Assembly: GCF_001293685.1 (NCBI RefSeq)
Contig: NZ_BCAG01000003.1
Location: 1,736,001-1,800,000 of the forward strand
From: Desulfatitalea tepidiphila
GTDB taxonomy: Bacteria; Desulfobacterota; Desulfobacteria; Desulfobacterales; Desulfosarcinaceae
Length of the DNA: 64,000 nt
Reading direction: 5' to 3'
Position numbers and translations under genes: made by a program. Below, in pieces: positions 37,108-45,803 of the stretch (position 1 is its first letter; every line of letters starts with the position of its first letter). Below the pieces are notes generated by a model. The model did no database searches. It worked only from the letters and a program-made list of their open reading frames with translations, and was not told the DNA's origin.

Positions 37108-37695
37108 TTACATCGTGCCCTTGGACGAAGGCACCCCTTTGACGCTGCTGTCCATTGACGACGCCTGACGCAGAGCGCGTCCCAGGCCCTTGAAAGCCGC
37201 TTCGATCATATGGTGCCAATTATCCCCATATGCAAAATGCAGGTGCAGGTTCAAGCCTGCTTTATATGCAAATGCCCTGAAAAACTCCGACGCGAGAGTC
37301 GTGTCGAAATCGTTCTGACGAGGTACGCGCTCCGGTAAAAGGAACTTAAGGTAGGGCCTGTTGGATAAATCGATGATGACCGTTGTCAGGGCATCGTCCA
37401 TGGGGATGGCCGCGTAGCCGTATCTGCATATGCCGCGGCGATCTCCAAGCGCCTGACTGAGCGCATCCCCCAAAACCAGACCGACATCCTCGACCGTATG
37501 GTGAAAATCCACCTGGATATCACCCCGGGCCGCGATTTCGAGATCCAATTGCCCATGCACCGCCAGCAATGTCAGCATGTGATCGAAAAAACCGATCCCC
37601 GTGTCGATTTCATAGAATCCGGTGCCATCCAGGTTCAATTTGATGCGGATCTGGGTCTCCTTGGTCTTTCGTTCAAGTTCGGCGTTGCGCTTCAT
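37108..37695 (-). CDS. hisB: Imidazoleglycerol-phosphate dehydratase
   Basis: A monofunctional 195-residue enzyme of histidine synthesis. The manganese-binding signatures are clear: GIGFFDHMLTLLAVHG, FHHTVEDVGLVLGDAL, GLNLHLHFAYGDNWHHMIEAAFKGLGRAL-type (split here as LHFAYGDNWHHMIEAAF and KGLGRALRQA). Usual family length is 195-200. No other his gene is adjacent. It is transcribed toward dnaG but separated by 260 bases including the dnaG promoter. Confidence 0.96.
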   Translation of the reverse strand: MKRNAELERKTKETQIRIKLNLDGTGFYEIDTGIGFFDHMLTLLAVHGQLDLEIAARGDIQVDFHHTVEDVGLVLGDALSQALGDRRGICRYGYAAIPMDDALTTVIIDLSNRPYLKFLLPERVPRQNDFDTTLASEFFRAFAYKAGLNLHLHFAYGDNWHHMIEAAFKGLGRALRQASSMDSSVKGVPSSKGTM

Positions 37696-37912
37696 GAATC
37701 ATCCTTTTATATGGAAGATTTTGGTGCTGGCAGGCTGGCATCTGTTTTCCGACGCATCGTGGGTATTCTTCTAACCCATTGTGTTTTATAAAGCAAGTGG
37801 ATAGCCGGACCGTTCCAGACCAAAAGAAGAGGGTTGATTTCATTCCTCCGTACCAGTAAGTCGGAGCGGTTGCTTCCAAAACGCGGTGCGTCGCTTTTGA
37901 AGGCATGCTAAA

Positions 37913-38057
37913 CAGTGTCCGTCCACAAATAGGCAAATTGGGTCGAGATCAAGGCGCGCGGGAAATTTAACCGCAGGCATATGGTCGATATTCCGAGGAT
38001 TGAATTTTTCGCGCAACGCCGATATCGGGCCAATTGGTCATTTGTGGATGGGCACTG
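37913..38057 (+). repeat. 145-bp MITE-like palindromic element (full copy C)
   Basis: The element starts CAGTGTCCGTCCACAAAT and ends ATTTGTGGATGGGCACTG, giving imperfect terminal inverted repeats that extend to about 40 bases. The interior holds further inverted arms (AAATTTAACCGC versus GATTGAATTTTTCGCGC). The copy at 45191-45335 is the same length and about as similar as a recent duplicate, but inverted. It ends 23 bases before the YcaO start codon, and carries no ORF. Confidence 0.88.
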
Positions 38058-38080
38058 AATAATTTCAGGAGACACGAACG

Positions 38081-39820
38081 ATGAAAATGAATCCCATCCA
38101 CCTCAACGATGCCCACAAAACCTACCAGCATGACCAGGATAAGGTCATGACGCCCGAAACCACCATTGCCCGCTTCAAGCAGCGGCTCGCCGAAAGCGGG
38201 CTGCATATCCTCGAGGACATTGTGCGCATCGACAACGGTCGTCTCGGCATTCCGGTCTACTTCAGCGTGTGCGGCGACGAGGCGCGGGAAATCATAGGTA
38301 AAAACAAACAGATGGGAAAAGGTGCCACGCCGCTTCAGTCCCAGGCCAGCGCGGTCATGGAATTGGGGGAGCGATTCAGCCTTTTCAGTTTCATGCGCGA
38401 CGGTGACAATTTTATGACCGCTCCGCGAAACGCCCTTCGTGAACCGGCAATGAGTCTTGACCAGATCGCGCTTTCCGTTTCAGACCAATCGGAGGATCTG
38501 CCGATCGCCCTCGATATCTTCGATACGTTGCCGCTCAAATGGACCTGGTCCTATAACCTGACCTTGGACAGGTCCGTGCTCGTACCGTTTGACTGGTTCT
38601 GGACCATCAACGAGTTCAACGGCTCTTCGGCCGGCAACTGTGTCGAGGAGGCCGTCTGCCAGGGCATATGCGAAGTGGTCGAACGCCATGTATCTGCCCT
38701 GGTCAGCAGAAATCGGCTAAAGGTGCCGCGCATTGCAGAACATTCCATCAAAGACCCTGTGGCGCTGGAATTGTTGTCCAAATTTAAACAGGCTGGAGTT
38801 GAACTGTGCCTGTCTGATTTCACTCTTGAAATGGGCATCCCCTCCATTGCTGCGCTGGCCTGGGACCCGGGGACGTTCCCTGAAAAAAGCGAAATCGTCT
38901 GGACCGCCGGCACCACACCGAACCCGGCCAAAGCGCTCTGCCGTGCTCTGACGGAAGTCGCCCAACTGGCGGGCGATTTCAACAGCGGCGGAAATTACGT
39001 GGCCAGTGGGCTGCCAAAATTCAACGCGTTGGCGCAAGCCGATTATGTCATCGATCCAGGGCATGACATCGAATTACATAAATTGCCGGATTTGAGCGAT
39101 ATCAACATTAAAATCGAAGTCCAGCGCCTGGTCGGCACCCTGGCTGAAAAAGGGATGCAGGTCAACGTGATCGATGTTCACCACCCAAAGCTCAAGATTC
39201 CTGCCTTTTACACCATCATTCCCGGCGCCCTGTTCCGAGAGCGCGCGGCGCAACCGACGGTCGCCATGATCTGTGCGAAAATCATCTATCAAAACTTCGC
39301 CCCGGCATCGGCAAGAAAGGCGTTGCTGGACATGGAAAAAAAATTACCGAATAAGTACTACCTCCATTTCTACCTGTCCCAGATCGACCTGAACACAGGA
39401 AATTATCCCGGGGCGATCGCCCGGCTGAACCGGGCCGTTGAGCTGGGGCCTGGGAACGAAGATCTGGCTAGTATTTATACGTATTTAGGGGTGTGTCACA
39501 AGGAGCTGGGTAACTATGGAGAAGCGCTGGCGGCATTGAATCATGCCGATGGAATCGACTCCGAGCGCACCGACACACTCAACTTGATGGGTGTATGCCA
39601 TTACAAGTTGTCCGCTTTTGAGGAGGCTATTGCCAGCTTTAAACGGGTCGTCGCCTTGAATCCGAGCTCGGCCATCGATTATGCCAACCTGGGGGTGAAC
39701 TACCGCGCCATCGGCGACAAGGCCAGAGCCATCGAATATTTTCAACTGGCCCTGAGCCTGGATCCCAACATCGAGTTCGCACAGAGCCATCTGGCGGAAT
39801 TGGGGGGTGCGCCGAAATAA
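38081..39820 (+). CDS. YcaO-domain protein with C-terminal TPR repeats
   Basis: A 579-residue protein. Residues about 60-400 are a YcaO domain: GKGATPLQSQASAVMELGER (ATP/Mg-binding Glu region), NSSAGN-like FNGSSAGNCVEEAVCQGICE and VERHVSALVSR. TTPNPAKALCRALTEVAQL follows. Residues about 420-575 hold three or four TPRs (TYLGVCHKELGNYGEALAAL; NLMGVCHYKLSAFEEAIASF; ANLGVNYRAIGDKARAIEYF). YcaO enzymes phosphorylate amide backbones with ATP to make azolines, thioamides or related groups. Length and TPR tail resemble E. coli YcaO, linked to RimO-dependent S12 methylthiolation. No precursor peptide or TfuA is adjacent. AGGAGA precedes the ATG. Confidence 0.9.
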   Translation: MKMNPIHLNDAHKTYQHDQDKVMTPETTIARFKQRLAESGLHILEDIVRIDNGRLGIPVYFSVCGDEAREIIGKNKQMGKGATPLQSQASAVMELGERFSLFSFMRDGDNFMTAPRNALREPAMSLDQIALSVSDQSEDLPIALDIFDTLPLKWTWSYNLTLDRSVLVPFDWFWTINEFNGSSAGNCVEEAVCQGICEVVERHVSALVSRNRLKVPRIAEHSIKDPVALELLSKFKQAGVELCLSDFTLEMGIPSIAALAWDPGTFPEKSEIVWTAGTTPNPAKALCRALTEVAQLAGDFNSGGNYVASGLPKFNALAQADYVIDPGHDIELHKLPDLSDINIKIEVQRLVGTLAEKGMQVNVIDVHHPKLKIPAFYTIIPGALFRERAAQPTVAMICAKIIYQNFAPASARKALLDMEKKLPNKYYLHFYLSQIDLNTGNYPGAIARLNRAVELGPGNEDLASIYTYLGVCHKELGNYGEALAALNHADGIDSERTDTLNLMGVCHYKLSAFEEAIASFKRVVALNPSSAIDYANLGVNYRAIGDKARAIEYFQLALSLDPNIEFAQSHLAELGGAPK

Positions 39821-39822
39821 CG

Positions 39823-40623
39823 TTATTCCGTGCTATCCGCCAAGATGCCAAACTTTTCCAGGAGCTCATCGGCCAGGTTTCTATAATCCACCGACCCAAA
39901 ACTGCCTTTGCGGTAGAAAACGACCGGCCGGCAGACATCGGCGCTCTCCGCAATGGTGGTGTTGGCTCGCACGGCCGTGCGAAATACCAGATCCCGGTAA
40001 TTCTCATCCGTTTTCAACTGATCGAGAATCCGCTGACTCACGCGCGTGCGAGAATCATAAAATGTCGGTACGATGCCCAGAATGGAAATGTACGGATTGA
40101 TGGTTTCCTTTACCGCAGAGATGGTATCGAACAGTTCTTCAAGGGCGGCATAGGCGTAAGGATGAGTCTGGCACGGCACCAACACATGCCGGGCATAGGT
40201 AAAAACATTGACCGTCAACAGGGACAGACTGGGTGGCGTATCCAGAAGGACGAAGTCATACTCCTCGGGTAAATCCGCCAGGGCTTCCTTGAGCAGGTTT
40301 TCTCTTCCGACCACATCCGCCAGCTCGACTTCCGACCCGGAAAGATCGACATGGGATGGCAGTAAATCCAGTCCCTGCCAGGCGGTTTGGACAATCGCCT
40401 CGGCCGCCTTCGCCGGCGATTCCCGATCGAGGATGTCATACACCGTCGGGGCACCTTCTTCCGGCTCAACCCCCAACCCTTTGGTCGCGTTCGCCTGGGG
40501 ATCCATGTCGACCAGCAGCACCTTCTGCTGCTTAAGCGAAAGAGCCGCGCCCAGGTTGATGACCGTGACGGTTTTGCCAACGCCCCCTTTTTCGTTCGCA
40601 ACAGCAATGGTCCGAGTCTTCAT
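39823..40623 (-). CDS. ParA/Soj-family ATPase
   Basis: A 266-residue ATPase with the deviant Walker A NEKGGVGKTVTVINLG, Walker A' VLLVDMDPQANATKGLG and Walker B YDFVLLDTPPSLSLLTVN. A typical C-terminus (TRVSQRILDQLK) is present. Such proteins form dynamic, ATP-dependent dimers on DNA or membranes and position cargo. No parB or parS is adjacent; instead it follows a dynamin-like GTPase by 12 bases. It is convergent with ycaO (2-base gap). A cell-positioning job together with the GTPase is inferred. Confidence 0.93.
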   Translation of the reverse strand: MKTRTIAVANEKGGVGKTVTVINLGAALSLKQQKVLLVDMDPQANATKGLGVEPEEGAPTVYDILDRESPAKAAEAIVQTAWQGLDLLPSHVDLSGSEVELADVVGRENLLKEALADLPEEYDFVLLDTPPSLSLLTVNVFTYARHVLVPCQTHPYAYAALEELFDTISAVKETINPYISILGIVPTFYDSRTRVSQRILDQLKTDENYRDLVFRTAVRANTTIAESADVCRPVVFYRKGSFGSVDYRNLADELLEKFGILADSTE

Positions 40624-40635
40624 TCTCTGCTCCTC

Positions 40636-42888
40636 CTAATGTGTGTCAACGATCAATTTCCCTACATCCCCGCGGATCCCCTCCAGTTTTCCAAGCACCT
40701 CGGCGACAGCCTCCTCGATGACTTGCAAGGCCTGGTCGGTGCGCGCTTTGTCCTCGTGCTGATCTTCAACCGTACCAACGATGCCCTTCAAATCGCCCAG
40801 ATAGGCGCCGAATTGTTCGGTAAGCGTTTCGTGCAAACGGTTTCCCGCCATTTCGGTCAGTCGCTGCACGTACTGGAACTTGATATTCTCCTTATAGTCT
40901 CTAAAATGAGCTTCGATGGAACGCTCGGTTTCGGACTTCATTCTGCGGATGCCATCCTTCAGCGCCTTGAGTTCCTCGACCCTTTTTGAATCGATCGACT
41001 GACGCAACAGCTTGCGAATGAGACGGGCCAAAGAGTAAAAACCAAGCCGCATGACGGCCTCGGTTTTGATGTAGGCGCCATATCTCATGGTGGCGGCAGC
41101 CGGCGGCAGCGTGATGCCGTTCATCTGCTTGACATTTTCGAGCTCGTCAAATGGTCGCAAAGCGCCTTTGACCGACGAACCGGGAATACCCATCTGCCTG
41201 AGCACTTCGTCGAAGCGTTCCAATGCATCGACCACCATGGCCTCATAAGGCTCTCCGATCATGTGGAGCTCTTCCTGTAAACGCTTCTCCACCTGCTGAA
41301 TCTCCCCCATGATATCCGGGTTCACCTTTTCGGCCATGAATCCGTCCACGGCCTGCTTCAGATCCTGAAAAACGAGATAGAGGGTGTGGGTGAAACCCGA
41401 ATTGGCCAGTTGTTCCTGGTAATGGGACAAGTCGATCTGGTATTCACGAACAAAGGCGCCGACCTTTTTGACAATCGGTCCGCTGGACGGATCGAGAAAT
41501 CGGTCCACCTCTTTTTTCAGGTCCTGGCTGAGTTTACGGGCGGCGCCGTTGAGGGTGGTTTGAATCAAAGATTGAACTTGCAGCATGTGCAGTTGATGCA
41601 TCTGCAATTTTTCCACCATGGCACGCGCTTCCCCGGCGTCCCGCCGAAAAAGGTCCCGATGGAGCTGGACCCACTGGTTGAGCCCGTTGGCCGTCAAGTT
41701 CATATGCGACAGCTGGTTTTGGAGCAGCAGCGCCCAGCGCTCGCGCGACAACTTGTTCTCCAAAAACGAAGTCAATCGAGCCGTTTCCTGGTTTGAAAAC
41801 GCGACCAGTTCCTCTGCCTTGCGCCACTGCTCCAGCCGATCCTGGTCTCTGGGGCTCAGCGGTGAACGCGATCGATCGAACAGGTTATACAGGGCTGAAA
41901 TGGTGAATATCTCAGGCGCCTCGACGACCAGCGACAACTCCTCCCGAACGCGTTTGACCAGGGTTTGCAGGTCCTCCAGGCTGTCGTGTTCGCTCAGATC
42001 GCAATTGCAGACAAACAGCATATTGCCGGCAATGCCCATTCTCTTGATGATGGATAAGAAGCGGATATCGGCCTGGCGCAACCCGGTCCGGCTGCTGATG
42101 ACGTAAACGATCAAATGCGCTTTGAGTAAATAATCCTGAATCATCGCGAGGTGAAGCGGATTGGGCGAGTCGCTGCCCTGGCAATCCGCCAACTCGATGT
42201 CTCGCTTCAGGATATCCCCGGGGACAGACAATTGCACATCCTTGAGATAGACGGCCAACGCGTCGCTGCCGACGAAATCGCGATGATCGGCAAATTGCCC
42301 ATTATCGAATTCACGTGTCGAACTATCGGCCGAAATATACGACTGGATCTGCTCATAGCCTTTGACGTAGGAGGAAAGCAGCACCCCGTTTGCATTGAGA
42401 CGGTCCTGGGAAATACGCATCTCGTGATCCAAGGCATCCAATGCCTTGGCCAGGTCTTCCCGATCCTGGGTTCGGCGGATGTCGAAATCATGATGCTCGG
42501 TGCGCCACTCTTCTGTAGGGAAAAGCACCAAAGCGTGTTTGATCTCCTCGTTTACTTCATCCCATGATTTAAAATAGAGGCGTGCACGCAGTAGCTCGCC
42601 CTGACGGACCCGGGTCACGAACGAGGTGACCACGCCGGCACCCCGTTTGAGGTAATCATCACTCAACAGAGCATTGACCAGAGTACTTTTACCCGACTTG
42701 ATGGCGCCGACCGCGGCTATCCGAACCACATGCTCCCGCAAATGGCTGTCGATGTTGCCACACGATCGCTTCCATTGTTCGAAAACGGCCTGGTTCCCGT
42801 CGAGAATCGTTTCCGCCCGCTCGATCAATGCTTGCACTTCATGGTTGATATCGAGCATTGCTTCCTTGTATTTTTCGTAAGCATCCAT
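40636..42888 (-). CDS. Bacterial dynamin-like GTPase
   Basis: A 750-residue protein. The N-terminal GTPase domain has G1 AAVGAIKSGKSTLVNALL (P-loop about 61-68), a Thr/Ser switch (VVTSFVTRVRQGE), G3 ELADCQGSDSPN (DxxG) and a G4-like FVCNCDLSEHD. Long helical stretches (about 400-740, GNRLHETLTEQF, ALQVIEEAVAEVLGKLEG) suggest dynamin stalk helices. An amphipathic/hydrophobic patch (FYSLARLIRKLLRQS) could touch membranes. It is first gene of a two-gene unit with parA. Membrane remodelling or tethering is the family expectation; the specific role is unknown. Confidence 0.85.
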   Translation of the reverse strand: MDAYEKYKEAMLDINHEVQALIERAETILDGNQAVFEQWKRSCGNIDSHLREHVVRIAAVGAIKSGKSTLVNALLSDDYLKRGAGVVTSFVTRVRQGELLRARLYFKSWDEVNEEIKHALVLFPTEEWRTEHHDFDIRRTQDREDLAKALDALDHEMRISQDRLNANGVLLSSYVKGYEQIQSYISADSSTREFDNGQFADHRDFVGSDALAVYLKDVQLSVPGDILKRDIELADCQGSDSPNPLHLAMIQDYLLKAHLIVYVISSRTGLRQADIRFLSIIKRMGIAGNMLFVCNCDLSEHDSLEDLQTLVKRVREELSLVVEAPEIFTISALYNLFDRSRSPLSPRDQDRLEQWRKAEELVAFSNQETARLTSFLENKLSRERWALLLQNQLSHMNLTANGLNQWVQLHRDLFRRDAGEARAMVEKLQMHQLHMLQVQSLIQTTLNGAARKLSQDLKKEVDRFLDPSSGPIVKKVGAFVREYQIDLSHYQEQLANSGFTHTLYLVFQDLKQAVDGFMAEKVNPDIMGEIQQVEKRLQEELHMIGEPYEAMVVDALERFDEVLRQMGIPGSSVKGALRPFDELENVKQMNGITLPPAAATMRYGAYIKTEAVMRLGFYSLARLIRKLLRQSIDSKRVEELKALKDGIRRMKSETERSIEAHFRDYKENIKFQYVQRLTEMAGNRLHETLTEQFGAYLGDLKGIVGTVEDQHEDKARTDQALQVIEEAVAEVLGKLEGIRGDVGKLIVDTH

Positions 42889-43095
42889 TCATCCATCCGC
42901 CATAGGCATAGTTGAGCCCTCAGAATAGGTAACACTTCAATCCTGCAGCATATAGCAACGCTCGCATACCCTTGTCAAAACCTTAACCTTTGCCACGTTC
43001 GGTGTGCTATCCTCGGGCTAACCTCGGGCTATCCTCGAATTGATCGGCAAGTCCCGGCCCGACCAAATATAATGGTTTGTTAATTCTATGATTTT

Positions 43096-43332
43096 ATGAT
43101 ATTAAGATCTTCAATCGATCGGAGATGGAGACCTGATAAGGCGCCATTCAAATTATGCGAGGACTGCAAATTCATGTCTGAAAAGAATCCCGAGTGCCCC
43201 TTGTATAACCCTTTAAACTGCAAGGAATATTACAATCCGAAACTGTGCGCTTTCGTGCGTAAAGATAAAATGTGCTTGAAAAAGAAAAAGCCCAAGCAAA
43301 AGCATAAAATATCAGAGGACGAGGATGAATGA
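43096..43332 (+). CDS. Small Cys/Lys-rich protein of unknown function
   Basis: A 78-residue basic protein with six regularly placed cysteines (LCEDCKFM, ECPLYNP, LNCKEYY, LCAFVRK, KMCLKKKKP). A Lys-rich then acidic tail (KISEDEDE) follows. The Cys pattern suggests a small zinc or metal knuckle. No ribosome-binding site precedes the first ATG; an internal ATG at codon 27 has GAGG upstream but would lose the CxxC. A short GCTATCCTCGGG-type direct repeat lies upstream near 43010-43038. I do not recognise the family. Confidence 0.6.
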   Translation: MILRSSIDRRWRPDKAPFKLCEDCKFMSEKNPECPLYNPLNCKEYYNPKLCAFVRKDKMCLKKKKPKQKHKISEDEDE

Positions 43333-43462
43333 TTCATTGTCCGAGGTTTTTCCCCATGCGCTCTAACCCCCATTTTTAGTTCAAAAGCATTCCGCCATCG
43401 CCATCCCCCATCCAGCCATAACAACCTCTCCCTTGTCGATCATGATCGAGGATACGCGCAAC

Positions 43463-44032
43463 TCAGGCATGCCCGCCGCTGTCGGAAAGCAGCTGCGGAT
43501 CGATGCCCAATCGACGGATGGCGCGTTCCCACTTCTCTTCCTCAGGGCATTTGAAAATGATCTCATCATCACATTCGCTGACCAGCCATGCATTCTGTGA
43601 GAGCTCCCATTCAAGTTGACCGGGAGCCCATCCGGCGCATCCGAGGCAGACCAGAAAATCGCCCGGCCCCACGCCCTTGGCAATGGCTTCCAGGATGGCG
43701 ATCGAATTGCTCAGGGCCAGGGTGTCATTGATCTTGAGGCTCGTACCCCAGTCGAGGGGCGGGCCATGGAGGACGAATAGTTCATTCGAATGAACCGGCC
43801 CACCGACGTGGACGGGGATGGATGCAGCGCCTTCCACCGACACCATGCCCAACTCGTCGAAAATCATCTTGCCATTCAGTCCATCATGGAGTTGGTTGAT
43901 CACTATGCCGACCGCCCCCTCATCGGTGTGCTCTGAAATGCACGTCACGGATTGACGAAAATTGGGATCCTGGAGGGCCGGCATGGCCATGATGAAACAA
44001 CCTTTGAACGAAGTGGGTTTAAAATCATCCAT
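43463..44032 (-). CDS. YqgE/AlgH family protein (UPF0301)
   Basis: A 189-residue protein matching DUF179: FKGCFIMAMPALQDPNFRQSVTCI, GAVGIVINQLHDG, PVHVGGPVHSNELFVLHG and FLVCLGCAGWAPGQLEWEL with ENAWL-like SQNAWLV. The family is widely conserved, adopts a compact alpha/beta fold, and was linked to alginate regulation in Pseudomonas; its biochemical role is unresolved. It stands alone between two spacers. Confidence 0.94.
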   Translation of the reverse strand: MDDFKPTSFKGCFIMAMPALQDPNFRQSVTCISEHTDEGAVGIVINQLHDGLNGKMIFDELGMVSVEGAASIPVHVGGPVHSNELFVLHGPPLDWGTSLKINDTLALSNSIAILEAIAKGVGPGDFLVCLGCAGWAPGQLEWELSQNAWLVSECDDEIIFKCPEEEKWERAIRRLGIDPQLLSDSGGHA

Positions 44033-44138
44033 CTCGAAAGCGACTTTCTTTGGGGTTGGGTTAGGTTTCTTATATCAGATAAGGGCGATAAAGAAAACTT
44101 GGGGGGTATTGAATACTTCAGGCTGGACGTCGTCACCT

Positions 44139-45146
44139 TCAGTTGCCCACGCGGTGTGACCAGACCAATGCCAGGTGAAGATTGAAATCCGGAGCGGTTT
44201 GGGTGAAGAGGTCTTCACAGAATGCGACCTCGACACTCACGCGCTCGCTCAGAATCCGTCTGAATCCCAAGGTGAGTTCTACCGCGCCGTCGTCCAGAAG
44301 GGAAATGCCGGTTTCCTCTATGGGTGTGGAAGAGTAATTGAGCTGTGCGTACCAGCGCCAACGGGGCCCGGCGATATAGGACGCTCCGCCAAAAAGGCTG
44401 AAGCTCTCCTTTGCGGACACATCCGCGCCGCGGGTTTCAGGATCGGCGTGCCAAATATAACCCGGCATTAGATAAAACGCCCAACGCCTTCCCTCCCACT
44501 GGGTCGGCACAAAGAGACCGGCGTCAACACGGCCGCTGCCGTATCCCCGCTTTTCATCGCCGATCGGCAATTTGATGCTGCCCACCAACGAACCGATCCA
44601 GCTGCCGGATCCATTGATCTCGAACAGATGCATTTGGCCGGAAAGAGTAGCGTCCGCCCAACTGAAGCCATCCGTATCGCCTTGAATCCAGGTGCGTCCG
44701 TTCTTGCGCATCTCGTAGGCAAAACGGTTGTCCGGCCGCTCTTCCCGGCCGTAATTGGAAAACCCGAAAGCATCGTGATAGTTTTCGAGAAATCCGTCCA
44801 GGAAACCGCTGTTCATGCTTACCAGGGGCACCTGGACGCCGATGGAAAACTTCCGTGTCAAGCCATATACCATGGATACGTCTACCACACCCAACTCCAT
44901 ATCCACCAGGGCCGACCAACCGTCTTGCCGTTCGTTGACATAGACGCTGCTGTAATCGACGGCGATGGTGGTTTGAAATGCGCCCTTTGCGGGCAAGCGG
45001 GCATCGGTGGGCCTCGGGGTCAAAAAAATCAAGTGGAGTGGAAACCGGTTCTGAACTTGCAGGGGACCTTGAGCCTGCGCACCGGCGGCACTTCCGAACA
45101 GGATCAGTACGATCACGCAGCGGATCAAGCCATTCATGGGTCGCAT
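44139..45146 (-). CDS. DUF3187 outer-membrane beta-barrel-like protein
   Basis: A 335-residue protein from the ATG at 45146, where a good signal peptide begins (LIRCVIVLILFGSAAGAQAQ). A start at 45206 would lie within the inserted 145-bp repeat and is rejected. The mature part has alternating beta-strand patterns with many aromatic residues, KLPIGDEKRGYGSGRVDAG and a C-terminal strand ending in VWSHRVGN. This matches DUF3187 and outer-membrane barrels. Function unknown. Confidence 0.82.
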   Translation of the reverse strand: MRPMNGLIRCVIVLILFGSAAGAQAQGPLQVQNRFPLHLIFLTPRPTDARLPAKGAFQTTIAVDYSSVYVNERQDGWSALVDMELGVVDVSMVYGLTRKFSIGVQVPLVSMNSGFLDGFLENYHDAFGFSNYGREERPDNRFAYEMRKNGRTWIQGDTDGFSWADATLSGQMHLFEINGSGSWIGSLVGSIKLPIGDEKRGYGSGRVDAGLFVPTQWEGRRWAFYLMPGYIWHADPETRGADVSAKESFSLFGGASYIAGPRWRWYAQLNYSSTPIEETGISLLDDGAVELTLGFRRILSERVSVEVAFCEDLFTQTAPDFNLHLALVWSHRVGN

Positions 45147-45190
45147 AAGGATAAGACCTGTGCATGGGAGAATCGCGTCCAGTAAAGCCT

Positions 45191-45335
45191 CAGTGCCCAT
45201 CCACAAATGTCCAATTGGCCCGATATCGGCGTTGCACGAAAAATTTAATCCTCGGAATATCCGTCATATGCCTGCGGTCAAATTTTTCGTGCGCCTTGAT
45301 CTCGACCCAATTTGCCTATTTGTGGACGGACACTG
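45191..45335 (-). repeat. 145-bp MITE-like palindromic element (full copy D)
   Basis: The reverse complement of copy C at 37913-38057, with equal length and only scattered differences. The ends are CAGTGCCCATCCACAAAT and ATTTGTGGACGGACACTG. Inner arms CACGAAAAATTTAA and TCAAATTTTTCGTG make the entire element a long imperfect hairpin. It lies directly upstream of the DUF3187 gene, so it may be part of that transcript's start. Confidence 0.9.
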
Positions 45336-45477
45336 TTATGCCTCAAACCACAGCCAGGGCAAAACCGCAAGCCGAATGACGGTCGACATTGTGCTGATTG
45401 GAGATTTGTGAATGGTCAGCAACAGCAATTTCAAAATGAACATGATTCGTCCGAAGGGGATACCTTCCAGAAGTCGT

Positions 45478-45727
45478 TTGATAAAAAAACTCGCAAGGCA
45501 ACGGTTATGGCAGGCGCGGGTGGGGCAGGTGGCCAGGGCCACATACGCCTTCGGTCAATAGTGCCGGTTTAATGCAAACGGCGGAAAAGCGGCCCAGACT
45601 GTTTGAGCGCAGCGAGTTTCTGGGCCGCCCGCCGTGCATTTTACCGGCACTTGACCGCTTGGCGTGTGGCATCGGCCACCTGTTCCACCCGGGCCGGATT
45701 AAAGGAATACTATTTATTTAGAATCGC
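45478..45727 (+). repeat. Giant hairpin repeat, copy 2
   Basis: Nearly identical to copy 1 at 21335 across the outer arms, the GCGGCCCAGACTGTTTGAGC inner arm, loop and right flank (ACTATTTATTTAGAATCG). It lies immediately upstream of the ilv promoter region. Small ORFs across it are products of the palindrome and are not genes. Confidence 0.87.
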
Positions 45728-45746
45728 TGGGACACGAATTAAAAGC

Positions 45747-45775
45747 TTGACAGCTTAGGGGCATATTGTTAAAGA
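45747..45775 (+). promoter_or_regulatory. Possible promoter for the ilv leader and operon
   Basis: A perfect TTGACA (45747-45752) is followed by 17 bases and a weak TAAAGA (45770-45775). It is about 28 bases before the leader-peptide start. A TATAAT at 45797-45802 is too near the leader ATG to be used for it. Confidence 0.35.
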
Positions 45776-45803
45776 CCGCTAAATTGCTCAGGTGACTATA
45801 ATT

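Noticed and set aside
37673-37936. 87-residue minus-strand ORF upstream of hisB
   Set aside because: It begins within the 145-bp mobile element and overlaps the hisB start; no recognisable domain.
39823-40623. ParA as evidence of a chromosomal origin or plasmid partition locus
   Set aside because: No parB, parS-like sites, gidB/gidA or dnaA nearby; the neighbour is a dynamin-like GTPase.
42900-43095. CRISPR-like or tandem repeat near 43010-43038
   Set aside because: Only three short GCTATCCTCGGG-type units without spacers; no cas genes anywhere in the window.
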